Source of the DNA: Culex pipiens pallens
Taxonomy: Eukaryota > Arthropoda > Insecta > Diptera > Culicidae
Direction: 5' to 3'
Assembly: GCF_016801865.2 (NCBI RefSeq)
Contig: NC_068939.1
Coordinates: forward strand, 179,334,792-179,398,791
Length of the DNA stretch: 64,000 nt
The translations under genes and the position numbers were made by a program. Position 1 is the stretch's first letter, and each line of letters begins with the position of its first letter. Of this stretch, positions 33,846-45,110 are shown piece by piece. The notes below the pieces were generated by a model. That model was not told the origin of the DNA. It did no database searches and worked only from the letters and a program-made list of their open reading frames with translations.

Positions 33846-34691
33846 TTGCTGCCGCCAATTGCTTGCAACAGCCTTGCAAACACATTTCCGCATCTTGATA
33901 ACTTTCGAGAGGTGAGGGAAAGTCGATTGATTTCACCTTGATTTCTATTGCAGCTCCATTTGCAATTTCCGTCCCCTTAGTTCGATAGGACGTTGATATT
34001 ATGTCTTAAAACTATTCACAAAAGAGTTGTCTTATGTAATTATAAGGGAATCATGGGGAAATTTGGACCGGACATTCTTATCGAAAATTTCAACAATCAT
34101 CTTGCAAAGTTCTTTGTCATACTGGTCATGTGTAACATAACCACCTGCACCTTTTTTTCGATGAAAAATACGTTTTTTCGGGATTCCGAGTACGCCATCA
34201 AACCGGGCGTCTAATTTTACATAAAAGTCACTTTGACACCAAATTTCTATCTCATCACCGTTTCAGGCTGCAAATTATTGAAAAACACCTCTTTTTTCGC
34301 ATGTTCAAAAATGGAAGGGGTCGTACCACCCCTCCGTCATGAGATATCAAAAAACGGACCTCGGATTCGTGATCAGGGACAAAAGTTACCCCTTAGGACA
34401 AAGTTTCACGCTAATCGAAGAGGGGTTGGGGCAACTGCTGTGTGAGTTGGCGGAGAATCACCCAAATATAAATTAAAAAAAAAAAAAACAAAATATTAAA
34501 AATCATAATGTAGAGCAAAATTGAATTTGCAATCGAAAAGTATCATTTTTACAAAAAAAAATATCTTGATAATATGTACCGTGTTCAAGTGACAGCTTCT
34601 ATTAGGTATAGACTATGAAATATGGAAAATTATATACCTGTAAACCCTTTCAAAAGGCTTAGGCTTGATTTGATATTTTGAAATCAATTTT

Positions 34692-35095
34692 TAGGCCGTT
34701 ACAAATATTTTTTGAAGCTTATGTCCCTCGACTCTGGCCATAGTCGAGGGGGGGCAAACAAATAAAAAAAAATAGAATTACAAGCCATGGTTGTTTTAAA
34801 ATGCATTTTACACCTGCCCAGCATTTTGCAATCTTTAGTTTTCAAAATATCAAGGTATTTGCGATTTTTTTTGTCGAGAAAAACTTTTTGCAGTACTGTA
34901 CAACGGAATTCCACAAAAAAAAATATTGTTGAAATCTCAAATATGCTTAATATGATTTTAAACGCAGGAAAATGTATTTCGAATTATTTTCAGTTCATTA
35001 CACTTATTTTTCATTAAAATTTTGAAGGTTTTTGAAAAAATATTTTTTTGCCTCCTGATTTTTCGGACCGATTTTGAAATATGTGCAACGGCCTA
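34692..35095. mobile_element. GGCCG-type TIR element (family R1) copy 1
   Basis: The ends are TAGGCCGTTACAAATATTTT and, inverse, ATATGTGCAACGGCCTA, with TA at both tips (34,692 and 35,095). After the left TIR the text reads TATGTCCCTCGACTCTGGCC. Length about 404 bp. Confidence 0.75.
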
Positions 35096-35593
35096 ATTGA
35101 ATGATCAGAAAATTTTACATAAGTTTCATTTTTTAACATTGTAAATCGGACCAAGTTTCCGAGATATCGTCAGTTGAAAATTACAGGCTCATTGGGTGAT
35201 GATGATTCTTTAGAGAAAATTGCAGGAAATTTTCTCAACTCTTAAAAAACATCCGGTTTGCTTTGCTATTTATAGTATTTTTAAAATGCAAAAAAAAACC
35301 GAGAACGATAATCGAACATTTTTGTATAAATTCAGTATAACTTAAAAACGGTACATTTTATCAAAAAAAGTAAAGTCCTACTTTTTGATTACAAATTCGA
35401 TTTTGCTTTAACAAATAATTTTGATTGATTTTTTTGTCCAGGTTTTTGATATTTTTCAAAAAATCATATCTCCAAAACTAGATTTTGGATATATGGCGCA
35501 GAAGATGTTTTTCTACTCCATATTAAACATATTAAAAAACTCGAAAATCAAAAAATACATATTCAAGGAATTTAAATTAAAGTGATAAAAAGC

Positions 35594-36513
35594 TAGGCCG
35601 TTGCAAATATTTTTTTAAGTTTATGTCCCTCGACTCTGACCAAGGACGAGGGAGGGGGGGGGGCAAACAAATATAAAAAATGAAATTACAAGCCCAGGTT
35701 TCAAGTTTTGGATGAAAAAAATGCTTTAAAATGCATTTTGCTTTCCAATCATTAGTTTTCAAAATATCGAGGTATCGACGGAAATTTGTTTTTCGCGAAA
35801 AAAAAACTTTTCGTCGGACTGTACATTAGGCCGATGCAAATATTTAAAAAAGTTTTTGTCCCTCGGCCCTGGCCGAGGTCAAGGGGAGGGGGGCCAAAAA
35901 AATAAAAATTTAAATAACAAGCCATAGTCTTCACATTTAAATGAAAAAAAGTGTTTTAAAATGCATTTTACACTAGTTCAGTTGTTTTGCAATCATTAGT
36001 TTTCAAAAAATCTAAGATCTGACAAAAACAAAAATTGTATCGAAAAAAAAATTTGGCATCGAAAATTTTCAAAAAATCTTAAGATTATTTAATAAAACCA
36101 AACATGCAAAAAATAATTTTAAACGCAGAAGAATGTATTTTAATTTGATTTCTGCTGGTTGCACTTGAATTTTCATTGAAATTTTGAAGTTTATTGTAAA
36201 AATATTTTTTCCCCCCTGATTTTTCGGGCCAATTTTTAAGGGGGGGTGACAAAAACTTTTAAAAATATTTGTACCAGCCTTACTATTTCATAAAAATTTA
36301 AAATGTTTTCAAAGGAGTTCAAACATGCTGATTATGATTATAAACGCAGGAAAATGCATTTAAACTTGTTTTCAGTTGATTAAACTTTAATTTTCATAAA
36401 ATTTTTGAAGTTTTTCGAAAAAAAAAATTTTTGCCCCCTGATTATTCAGGCCGACTTTGAAGGGCCCCCACCTCCCCCACATAAACTTTGAAAAAAAAAT
36501 TGCAACGGCCTTA
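35594..36513. mobile_element. Family R1 copy 2, containing a nested R1 copy
   Basis: The left TAGGCCGTTGCAAATATTTT (35,594) is matched by the right AAAATTGCAACGGCCTTA (36,513). A second R1 element, 35,827-36,282, lies inside, so one family member inserted into another. Confidence 0.7.
35827..36282. mobile_element. Family R1 copy 3, nested
   Basis: The left TAGGCCGATGCAAATATTT and right TATTTGTACCAGCCTTA carry TA tips. TIRs run about 32 bp, through AAAAGTTTTTGTC. Length 456 bp. Confidence 0.75.
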
Positions 36514-37450
36514 AATAAAAAAAAACAGATTTTCCCCGTGTACCTATTTTTCCGAAAATTTCTAATCTTAACCTACAACTTTGCCAAAGACACTAACATT
36601 CTTCTCAAGATACAGAATGTCATAAATTTACATAACCATTTTGTATGACCAGTCCCCAAAGTTGTATGGAGACTTGTACGGAAAAACTAACAAAAAATAC
36701 AAAGAAAAGTCGATTTTCGAAATCGTACAGAACCACTTTTTTTTTTGAACGAGTATTACGGAGTTTGAAAACGATAGTTTTTCTTTGTTACTTAATATTC
36801 GAACGAACCCAAATTTGCAAAGCTTTTTCCCATTATGGAAGACCTTTTCCACCCCATCTTTAACTCTATGAAATGCAAAACTCAAATCAAACTACGATGT
36901 GATTGCTCGACTAACAACTCTCTTTTTCTTTAACTTCCGGTTCCGCTGGACTCATATCCTGCAACCAAGCGGCGCTCGGTACAGCAGCCTGGCGGCGTTT
37001 TGTTGGCCCGAAAGAGAATTTTCTATCGTTATTTTGGAGAGATGGAACTCGTACAGATAAGTCACGTGAATGAGTAAAGGAGTTTGGCTCGATTGGCACA
37101 CCTTCAATTTTAAATTGAATTTCAGAATAGTTTCAGAGTGGGTTGACAACTTTTCCGTGTCAATCGTGATTGGTTCGAGTTGAATTAAAGTTTATCGAAT
37201 GATTTCGTTGAAGAAAAAATATGCAATTTTTATCCAAAAATCATTATAAAAATGGATCTTCCAGGTGAATGGAAAAGGTCATAAGTTAGTCACAGAACAC
37301 AAAGTTTCTTGTGTAAACGAATCGTTCTTTGTCGAAAATGCTCATTATGTGCTGTATCTGCCGCTCTAAATTTTTAATGAAATAATTTCGCTGAAATCCG
37401 AAACCCCCTCGGATTCAGTCAATTATAATGATCCATTTATTCTTATTAAG
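36514..37450. other. No gene seen
   Basis: No feature that I can support. The small frames at 36,628-36,885 and 36,911-37,149 lack any recognised domain. Confidence 0.35.
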
Positions 37451-37588
37451 GCCAAGTCGAAAACATTCCCCGGTAGTGTGAGCGAGATGCTTCGAGTGAA
37501 ACCAGCTCGACTGCTGTCCTTGTGCCAGAAAAGCAAATCCAAGCCAGACGATGCAAAGTTTTCCCAATTTTCTGCCGCCGCCCGCTGA
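37451..37588 (+). CDS. Possible terminal exon, unknown gene
   Basis: The pyrimidine-rich TTTATTCTTATTAAG ends in an acceptor-like AG at 37,449-37,450. A 45-codon frame follows, starting AKSKTFPGSVSEMLRVKPAR and ending QFSAAAR, with TGA at 37,586-37,588 and ATTAAA at 37,632-37,637. Codon use looks coding (CTG, TCC, CAG, AAG), but a minus-strand frame covers the same bases and no upstream exon is recognised. Family unknown. Confidence 0.25.
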   Translation, partial: AKSKTFPGSVSEMLRVKPARLLSLCQKSKSKPDDAKFSQFSAAAR

Positions 37589-37640
37589 AAGCTAGCAAGA
37601 GAGTGTAATATTTTTGTTCTTCTAATTTCACATTAAAATT

Positions 37641-38833
37641 TCCACCACCGAGCAAATTGGCTGCCAAGAAAATGCTACCAGTTGCCGTTTGTTCTTCGAA
37701 ACCTTCAGCGATGGAAAATAAGCAACTCGTCACGTGCGTTGGAACAAGAGTGGTTCAAAAGATGAATTTGTCACCAAAGATGCTTCCCTCAACAAGAGTT
37801 GAAAAAGTGTTTGTTTTTTTTCGCGAAGTAATCTCATTTCTCGCTACCTTATCAAAATTAAAATTCTTCCTAAAGCTATAATTAGTAATCAGCTAGCAGT
37901 GAAGTGAATTATGCTTGTTTTGACTCCACTCTAATGGCTGTCTAGCACGAGTTCCTTTCGTTTTGTGCAACTTTTGCCACGAACAACTTTATTCCAATGT
38001 ACCACCGTACTGGTCCTTGAGTCCCCTGCGTTGGAAATTCCCTCTTCGTTTCAAATTAGATCATCAACAGTGAGCAAAGCTCTGATGGTAGATGCAGATG
38101 GAATGAGTTTAATTTAAAGTTTCAATATTTCCATGTTTAGATGACTGAATGGAGAATTTAAAGTTTGGTGTGGGAAATAGGAACAACTCAACCATATTTC
38201 AATTGTCTTAATTTATGCAAAACTAACGCGTCGGGAATTCTATAAATATTTTGCTTTGTTCTGAGAGCTTCATTTTCTCAACTCCGTCTCTAAAGAGGAC
38301 CAACTTTGAACGTGTTTTTGAGAAAATTAGTTTTTGAATAACTAGCAAGGCGTTTTCTTCCAGGTAGGGTACAAACATATTCTCATATGTTTGTAAGCAA
38401 AACGAGCATCCTAATGAGCATCCATATTCGAATTGACGCTTTCTCTACTTAGCCCAAGAGAACACAGAGCTGCATGGAGAGATTAAAATAGCCAAAATTC
38501 AGTATTAATTTAATAACCTGTTTGTTGAAAATGCTAAAGGCAAAAAGCTGACAGATTTCCCGAACTCGAATAAACGTGCTCGACTGTTAGCTTTGGTTTT
38601 AGAAAAATCAAAAATTTAGTTGCTTGAATTTAATTAACGATTGGTTGAATACTTAAAAGATGAACTTGGGTTTGTTTACGTTTGTCACTTGAAGTCAGGA
38701 TTCGAACAAGAGCGGTCGATTTGTTGAGTTTGTGTTGTTAATTGTGGAGTGAGCGGATGTGAAAGGTGAAAATCACACTTTTTGGCTAATGTTGAAGTGC
38801 CAATTCAAAGTGAACACTGTTGCAACTTGTGAG
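37641..38833. other. No gene seen
   Basis: AT-rich. The plus frame at 37,657-37,881 uses a TTG start and has no recognised domain. Confidence 0.35.
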
Positions 38834-39583
38834 CAATTCGAGCCAAACATTTCATTAGGGCACAAAACCAAAACGTAAACATTCGGGATTATTCCACTAT
38901 TCCATTCATTAGTACACTCCCTACATGCCCTCCAAGAATCAGATTGATAACAAACAATTTCCTATTGAAAAAATCAAAAACACAAAAGGGCACATAACCA
39001 TTTTCACTGCAAACCAAAAAAAATGTTCAAATGTGCCCTTTTATTTTTCGTTAGTTTCTCGTACTTAAGGAACTTTTTTTGTTATAAAGTGAACTTTTCA
39101 TGCATTCTTAATACTAATTCACCTCAAAAAAAAGTTTGGATTACTTTTCACCAAGGATTTTTGCCGAGAAAAACTTCTTCAAAAGAACAATATTTAATAC
39201 GGTCCCGCGGCTGCTGTTCAGTACACTTTTGAAGAATTTTTATGTTTCACGTACCTTATTTACACTATTTAATCACAAAACTTCACCAATTATCAAAATT
39301 TCTACTGAATTCCTCATTATTTCTAACTAAACAAAAGGGCCCGTAAACATCATTCCAAACAACAATGCGGTGACAGCGCTTTAGTGCCCTTTCAGCTCTC
39401 TTCGAAATTGCATTTAGAAAGGGCCCATTATGAACAACAGTCGGAAAGTTAAAAGGGCCTAATAACGAGATTTTCTTAATTTATGAGTTTTATTGCGAAA
39501 ATCAACAAAAAATAAGAAGCATTTAAGCAGAGTTGAGGATAATGATGTGTTTTATGGTATCATCAGTAAAAATACCAACAGTC

Positions 39584-39754
39584 TGTGATATCCTCAAGTT
39601 TAAAGTAAAACACATTTATTGCGGTTTACAATGCACCGCTTTATTCCACCATCTTCGTACACAGACTGACCCACTCGACCGCTCACACGCTTAACCGTGT
39701 TTACCTAAACTCAACACTAATTTAGCCATTACACGGCTAATCTAGAATGCCACA
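39584..39754 (-). repeat. 3' LTR
   Basis: 171 bp, the downstream LTR in element orientation. It contains an AATAAA (read on the minus strand as GGTGGAATAAAGCGG), a plausible polyadenylation signal. Confidence 0.85.
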
Positions 39755-39766
39755 TCCTCCCCTTCG
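39755..39766 (-). promoter_or_regulatory. Polypurine tract
   Basis: Read on the minus strand, CGAAGGGGAGGA lies directly before the 3' LTR, as expected for plus-strand DNA priming. Confidence 0.75.
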
Positions 39767-40724
39767 ATAAATTATGAATGAAAGATAACTTAAAAACTAT
39801 CACTTGTATTTTAACTCTTAAATCTAAGTCCTCGCTGAATTGTATCGTAGAAGTGATGTACACAGCGTTCGGTCCCTCCGGTATCATAAGTCTTTTGGAT
39901 TTCAAACGGTTGTTCTTTCTGTTCTTCCCTCTTCCTCTGCTACCGCTGAAAAGAAAAAAAAAGAAGAAAACAAACGAGAAAAAAACAGAGAAAAGCCACC
40001 CACAAACAAATACATAATATTAAACGAACCGTGGTTATACCATAAAGTACAAAACATATTTCATAATTTTCCTGCAATATTTGTATCTTGTTAATAACTG
40101 CAAATCGCTTGTCCTAGTTTGCATGTTTTTCCCTCATTCCTTTTGTTTACTTTGATCAGCCTTACCCACAAACAGTTTATTTTATATTTCTTCAAATTAT
40201 ACATTTACCATAGAGTTAAATGAACATAGCATTTTAATAACTTTTTCTAGTGCTATCTTTAACATCCCTTACAAAAAATAATTATCCTATGTATAATTCT
40301 AATCATTATCTGAAGTCGACTGGAAGGTAGCGCATTATCACGACCTAAACCTTATCACGGCACCTTTGGGAAGGCGACTTATAGTATGTTAAAAATTGAA
40401 TTGAATCCGCGTTGCAAATGCCAGCACCCATACTCTTCAAAGGGTGTTTTCCTTGTGGGAAACTAGTAAATCAGTTACATTTTAAACTAACAAAGAACTA
40501 TCGTTTTTATTTTCAAATTGACATATTCATCCAGGTACAAGTGAAATGATGTCCAAATTCCTACATTATAGAAATTTCAATTTAAAAAAAAAACGAGGTT
40601 GTTCGCTCAACAGCATTAACTTGACGTTCTTTATTCCGAGATTCCTACTCGAAATCAGATGTCCGATGGTTTGATTGTTGAGGCACTTGCAATCTTCTTT
40701 TTACACCTATTCTCCCATCCACCC

Positions 40725-40800
40725 CGGGATTCAAACTAACGACCTTTGGATTGTTAGTCCAACTGCTTAACAGCGAATCTTCCGAGACAGGACAAATTGC
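40725..40800 (-). mobile_element. SINE family S fragment (copy 3)
   Basis: On the minus strand the text has an anticodon arm TTGGA-CTAACAA-TCCAA and the B-box-like TAGTTTGAATCCC, then GGGGTGGATGG. It parallels the heads at 30,321 and 53,225, but no body is visible. Confidence 0.6.
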
Positions 40801-41114
40801 TATTTATCTTCCACTAGCTCCTGCTTCTACCCGACCAATAATAAAAACTTTTCTTTATCGTTATTATTAATTCACAATAGAGCCAAACTCAGGTACAACG
40901 TCTCGCCTTTTTCCGAAAATGTTGAAAGCAACGTGTAACCGTCTCCCTATCATGTGAGCCATTTATTTGCCTTACGTTTCAATGGTACTGTCAATAGGGT
41001 CCTAAAAAGCCCAATGAAAATGTTTATGTCCAACGGTAAAAAGACACGCTTAAAACCATTTATAAACACATTTTTTTACTTTACTACTTTAGCAAGACAT
41101 TTTTTTTTCGATAG

Positions 41115-41215
41115 ATCAACTATTTTATCTAAAATTTAACCTCACTTTTTTTCGTGTACGTTCAGAATACAGAATACCATACGTATAGAATACATGCGCA
41201 CGTAGATAACTCTAT
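41115..41215 (-). repeat. Terminus of the 58,999-60,786 element family
   Basis: In inverse it reads GATAGAGTTATCTACGTGCG then CATGTATT, and later GTACACGAAAAAAAGTGAGG. This matches the left end of the element at 58,999. Confidence 0.6.
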
Positions 41216-41342
41216 CAAAGCTTAATTTTAGGACCCAATTGTGATTACGTCACAATCCATTCGGAATACTTTTAAGATATATTCTGTTTTGTACAATCAA
41301 TACTTCTCTGTAATATAAAACCATATTATCCATCAAGTTTTT

Positions 41343-44168
41343 TGACAAAGAACTTTGTCCTAAGGTTTCTATACGTGGTGTCAATCCAAAATTTTCGCGA
41401 AGCGAAAACGTTACGTGACGAATTCCCCTCTCGGCAAATTTCCCCTCTTTTTGGTGCACGCTGGTTGGATGAACGGACGTTTCCCAATCAGTCAATCGAG
41501 AGACGTGAGATTGATGTATCTAAATTCACCCCCACTCCACCTCATAATTTTCGGATCGCCGACGAGCCAACAAAACTAGGCTCGGTCGGTCCCGAAAATT
41601 CATTCTTCTGCTGGACGTCGACGAGAACACATCAGAAGCAGATGGCCTGGTGGCCTGGTAGCAGACGGCCTGGAGGTCCGAGAGCAGATCAGATGGCTTG
41701 GAGGCAAGGACCAGCTAAGCGACATGCCAGTCGCGGGAGTCGATCATTGGGACTGGCCACCACATGGACTGGAGTGGCCGTAGGCCCCAGGGATGTTCCG
41801 ATGGGGGGACATTTTCCGGACCGTAAGAGTTGGGGCAATATGGGTATCAAACTTTATGGTTTTTGATACTGGACATGAAATTTGACATTTTGGCAGTAGT
41901 GGCCACAATCCGGAGTGGCCGGAGGCCCCGGGGATGTTCCGATGGGGGGACATTTTCCGGACCGTAAGAGTTGGGGCAATATGGGTATCAAACTTTAGGG
42001 TTTTTGATACTGGATATGAAATTTGACATTTCGGCAGTAGTGGCCACAATCCGGAGTGGCCGGAGGCCCCGGGGATGTTCCGATGGGGGGACATTTTCCG
42101 GACCGTAAGAGTTGGGGCAATATGGGTATCAAACTTTATGGTTTTTGATACTGGACATGACATTTGACATTTCGACAGTAGTGGCCACAATCCGGAGTGG
42201 CCGGAGGCCCCACGGATGTTCCGATGGGGGGACATTTGCCGGACCGTAAGAGTTGGGGCAATATGGGTATCAAACTTTAGGGTTTTTGATACTGGATATG
42301 AAATTTGACATTTCGGCAGTAGTGGCCACAATCCGGAGTGGCCGGAGGCCCCGGGGATGTTCCGATGGGGGGACATTTGCCGAACCATAAGAGTAGGGGC
42401 AATATGGGTATCAAACTTTAGGGTTTTTGATACTGGATATGAAATTTGACATTTCGGCAGTAGTGGCCACAATCCGGAGTGGCCGGAGGCCCCGGGGATG
42501 TTCCGATGGGGGGACATTTGCCGAACCATAAGAGTAGGGGCAATACGGGTATCAAACTTTATGGTTTTTGATACTGGATATGAAATTTGACATTTCGGCA
42601 GTAGTGGCCACAATCCGGAGTGGCCGGAGGCCCCGCGGATGTTCCGATGGGGGGACATTTGCTGGACCGTAAGAGTTGGGGCAATATGGGTATCAAACTT
42701 TATGGTTTTTGATACCGGACATGAAATTTGACATTTTGGCAGTAGTGGCCACAATCCGGAGTGTCCGAAGGCCCCGCGGATGTTCCGATGGGGGGACATT
42801 TGCCGGACCGTAAGAGTTGGGGCAATATGGGTATCAAACATTATGGTTTTTGATACTGGACATGAAATTTGACATTTTGGCAGTAGTGGCCACAATCCGG
42901 AGCGGCCGAAGGCCCCGCGGATGTTCCGATGGGGGGACATTTGCCGGACCGTAAGAGTTGGGGCAATATGGGTACCAAACTTTATGGTTTTTGATACTGG
43001 ACATGAAATTTGACATTTCGGCAGTAGTGGCCACAATCCGGAGTGGCCAGAGGCCCCGCGGATGTTCCGATGGGGGGACATTTGCTGGACCGTAAGAGTA
43101 GGGGCAATATGGGTATCAAACTTTATGGTTTTTGATACCGGACATGAAATTTGACATTTTGGCAGTAGTGGCCACAATCCGGAGTGGCCGGAGGCCCCGC
43201 GGATGTTCCGATGGGGGGACATTTGCTGGACCGTAAGAGTTGGGGCAATATGGGTATCAAACATTATGGTTTTTGATACTGGATATGAAATTTGACATTT
43301 CGGCAGTAGTGGCCACAATCCGGAGTGGCCGGAGGCCCCGCGGATATTCCGATGGGGGGACATTTGCCGGACCGTAAGTGTTGGGGCAATATGGGTATCA
43401 AACTTTATGGTTTTGATACTGAACATGAAATTTAACATTTCGGCAGTAGTGGCCACAATCCGGAGTGGCCGGAGGCCCCGCGGATGTTCCGATGGGGGGA
43501 CATTTGCCGGACCGTAAGAGTTGGGGCAATATGGGTATAAAACTTTATGGTTTTTGATACTGGATATGAAATTTGATATTTTGGCAGTAGTGGCCACAAT
43601 CCGGAGTGGCCGGAGGTCGCGCGGATGTTCCGATGGGGGGGGGGACATTTGCCGAACCGTAAGAGTTGGGGCAATATGGGTATTAAACTTTATGATTTTT
43701 GATACTGGACATAAAAAGTTGCATTTGGCCATTATCTGAAACTAAGCAGTTAAAATATATTGCTTATTAGGCAGGAAGTAATAAATAGATTACTGCGATG
43801 CACATTTTTTTATGCCACTGCGAAAATCTGTTTCTGGAAATTTAAAATAACTATCACGTAATCATTAAGAGCCCTGTAAGGGTAGTTTTTATTGTCTGCT
43901 GTTCAAATTTCCTTTACTGCCGCCGATTGCTTGCAACAGCCCTGCAAAAACATTCCCGCATCTTGGTAACTTTCGAGTGGTGAAGGAAAGTAAATTGATT
44001 TCACTTCGATTTCTATTTCAGCTCCACTTGCAATTTCCGTCCCCTTAGTTCGATAGGACGGTTATTATAAGGGGGGAATTTGGACCGGACATTCTAATCG
44101 AAAATTTCAACAATCATCTTGCAAAGTTCTTTGTCATACTGGTCATGTGTAACATAACCACCTGCACC
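41343..44168 (+). mobile_element. Composite element, copy 3, inside the LTR element
   Basis: The left TGACAAAGAACTTTGTCC and right CACCTGCACC match copy 1. The left part is shorter: the TATA and histone stem-loop module is absent, and the text goes from GCGAAGCGAAAACG straight to the GTGAGATTGATGTATC module. It carries the largest 141-bp array and a terminal block close to copies 1 and 2. Confidence 0.75.
41760..43735. repeat. 141-bp tandem array, about 14 units
   Basis: The spacing of the TTGACATT motif (41,882, 42,023, 42,164, 42,305, 42,446) gives a regular 141-bp period. Units differ by a few substitutions. The 662-codon minus frame spanning the array is a 47-residue repeat with a SPHRNIRGASGHSGLWPLLP core. 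It stays open because the period is a multiple of 3, and I see no evidence that it is a gene. Confidence 0.95.
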
Positions 44169-44480
44169 TTTTTTTCACGAAAAACTTACTTCTGTTCCTC
44201 AAGTTATTTTTTTAATATATATATGATTTTTTTTCATTCAATTTGTTTTTTTTTTCGTACAGGTACCATAGGGTGATTTTATTTGTTTATCTTGATTTCA
44301 ACCGAATCAGTGTCCTGATTTATTATTAACTTTAACTATAACGACTAACTTAAAGAATCACTTCAAGATTAAGATATTTGGACATAAGATTAACCAGCTT
44401 CATTTTTCCATAACACTTTCTACATCTGTTAACCTTTGGCTAAAATCATCTCAAATCTTTTGGCTTCTTTCTTTTTCAAA

Positions 44481-45110
44481 CACGTTAGTTTAAGTTGGTC
44501 ATGGGCTAAACCCGGCTCAACTGTCAGCAACTCTTCTCTTTTTTTTTTAGAAGGTCACGGGCTAAACCCGACTCCTTTTTCCAAACACACTTTAGTTTGA
44601 AGTTGGTCTTGGGCTAAACCCGACTCAACACTTTTGGCTTTCGCTGGCCATGGGCTAAACCCGCCATCTTTTTCCAAACACGTTAGTTTAAGTTGGTCAT
44701 GGGCTAAACCCGGCTCAACTGTCAGCAACTCTTCTCTTTTTTTTTTTTTTTTAGAAGGTCACGGGCTAAACCCGACTCCTTTTTCCAAACACACTTTAGT
44801 TTGAAGTTGGTCTTGGGCTAAACCCGACTCAACACTTTTGGCTTTCGCTGGCCATGGGCTAAACCCGCCATCTTTTTCCAAACACGTTAGTTTAAGTTGG
44901 TCATGGGCTAAACCCGGCTCAACTGTCAGCAACCCTCTCATTTTCTTCAGAAGGTCACGGGCTAAACCCGACTCTTTTTTGCAAACACACTTTAGTTGGT
45001 CATGGGCTAAACCCGGCTCAACTGTCAGCAACTCTTCTTTTTTTTAAAGAAGGTTATGGGCTGAATCCACTTTTTTCAACTCTTTGTTTGCTGGTCATGG
45101 GCCTAACCCG
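44481..45110. repeat. Higher-order tandem repeat with GGGCTAAACCCG
   Basis: Subunits of about 40-60 bp each carry GGGCTAAACCCG, with spacers such as GTTTAAGTTGGTCATG, CTTTCGCTGGCCATG and AGAAGGTCACG. Four subunits form a repeat of about 201 bp, seen at about 44,481 and 44,682 and partly at 44,883, then decaying. Minus-strand frames give EPGLAHDQLK-type repeats and are spurious. Confidence 0.9.

Larger units (their letters stand above)
31938..34151 (+). mobile_element. Composite element, copy 1 (2.2 kb)
   Basis: The left end is TGACAAAGAACTTTGTCC. Near the right end, GCAAAGTTCTTTGTCA is the inverse of that left motif, and the last bases are CCACCTGCACC. Internal order: a promoter-like block, a TATA box, a histone-type stem-loop, an AC-dinucleotide run (32,823-32,850), a second GCGAAGCGAAA...GATTGGTTGA module, a GC-rich block (33,140-33,405), about three 141-bp tandem units, and a terminal block. 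Copies 2 (minus, 47,887-50,092) and 3 (plus, 41,343-44,168) share the ends. The 195- to 197-codon frames here recur in copy 2 but have no recognised domain. Confidence 0.75.
31039..34463. mobile_element. Foldback family R2, interrupted by composite copy 1
   Basis: It begins GGGTAATTCTCTACCAACTC at 31,039 and ends with the inverse (GAGTTGGCGGAGAATCACCC) at 34,463. The left arm (31,039-31,400) is matched by 34,155-34,463, and the centre is a strong hairpin (31,435-31,795). The composite element at 31,938-34,151 sits in the right arm: the flanking text CACTAAAAAA / TTTTTTTCGATG is continuous in the left arm. Flanks AAATTTTA and AAATATAA are at best an imperfect duplication. Confidence 0.75.

Noticed and set aside
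41744..43732. 662-codon minus-strand open frame
   Set aside because: It is the 141-bp tandem unit read 14 times. The period is a multiple of 3, so the frame stays open without selection, and the same reading occurs in the short arrays of the other two copies.
41760..45110. CRISPR-like array
   Set aside because: Units are tandem or higher-order repeats without unique spacers of constant size, in a eukaryotic context with no cas genes.
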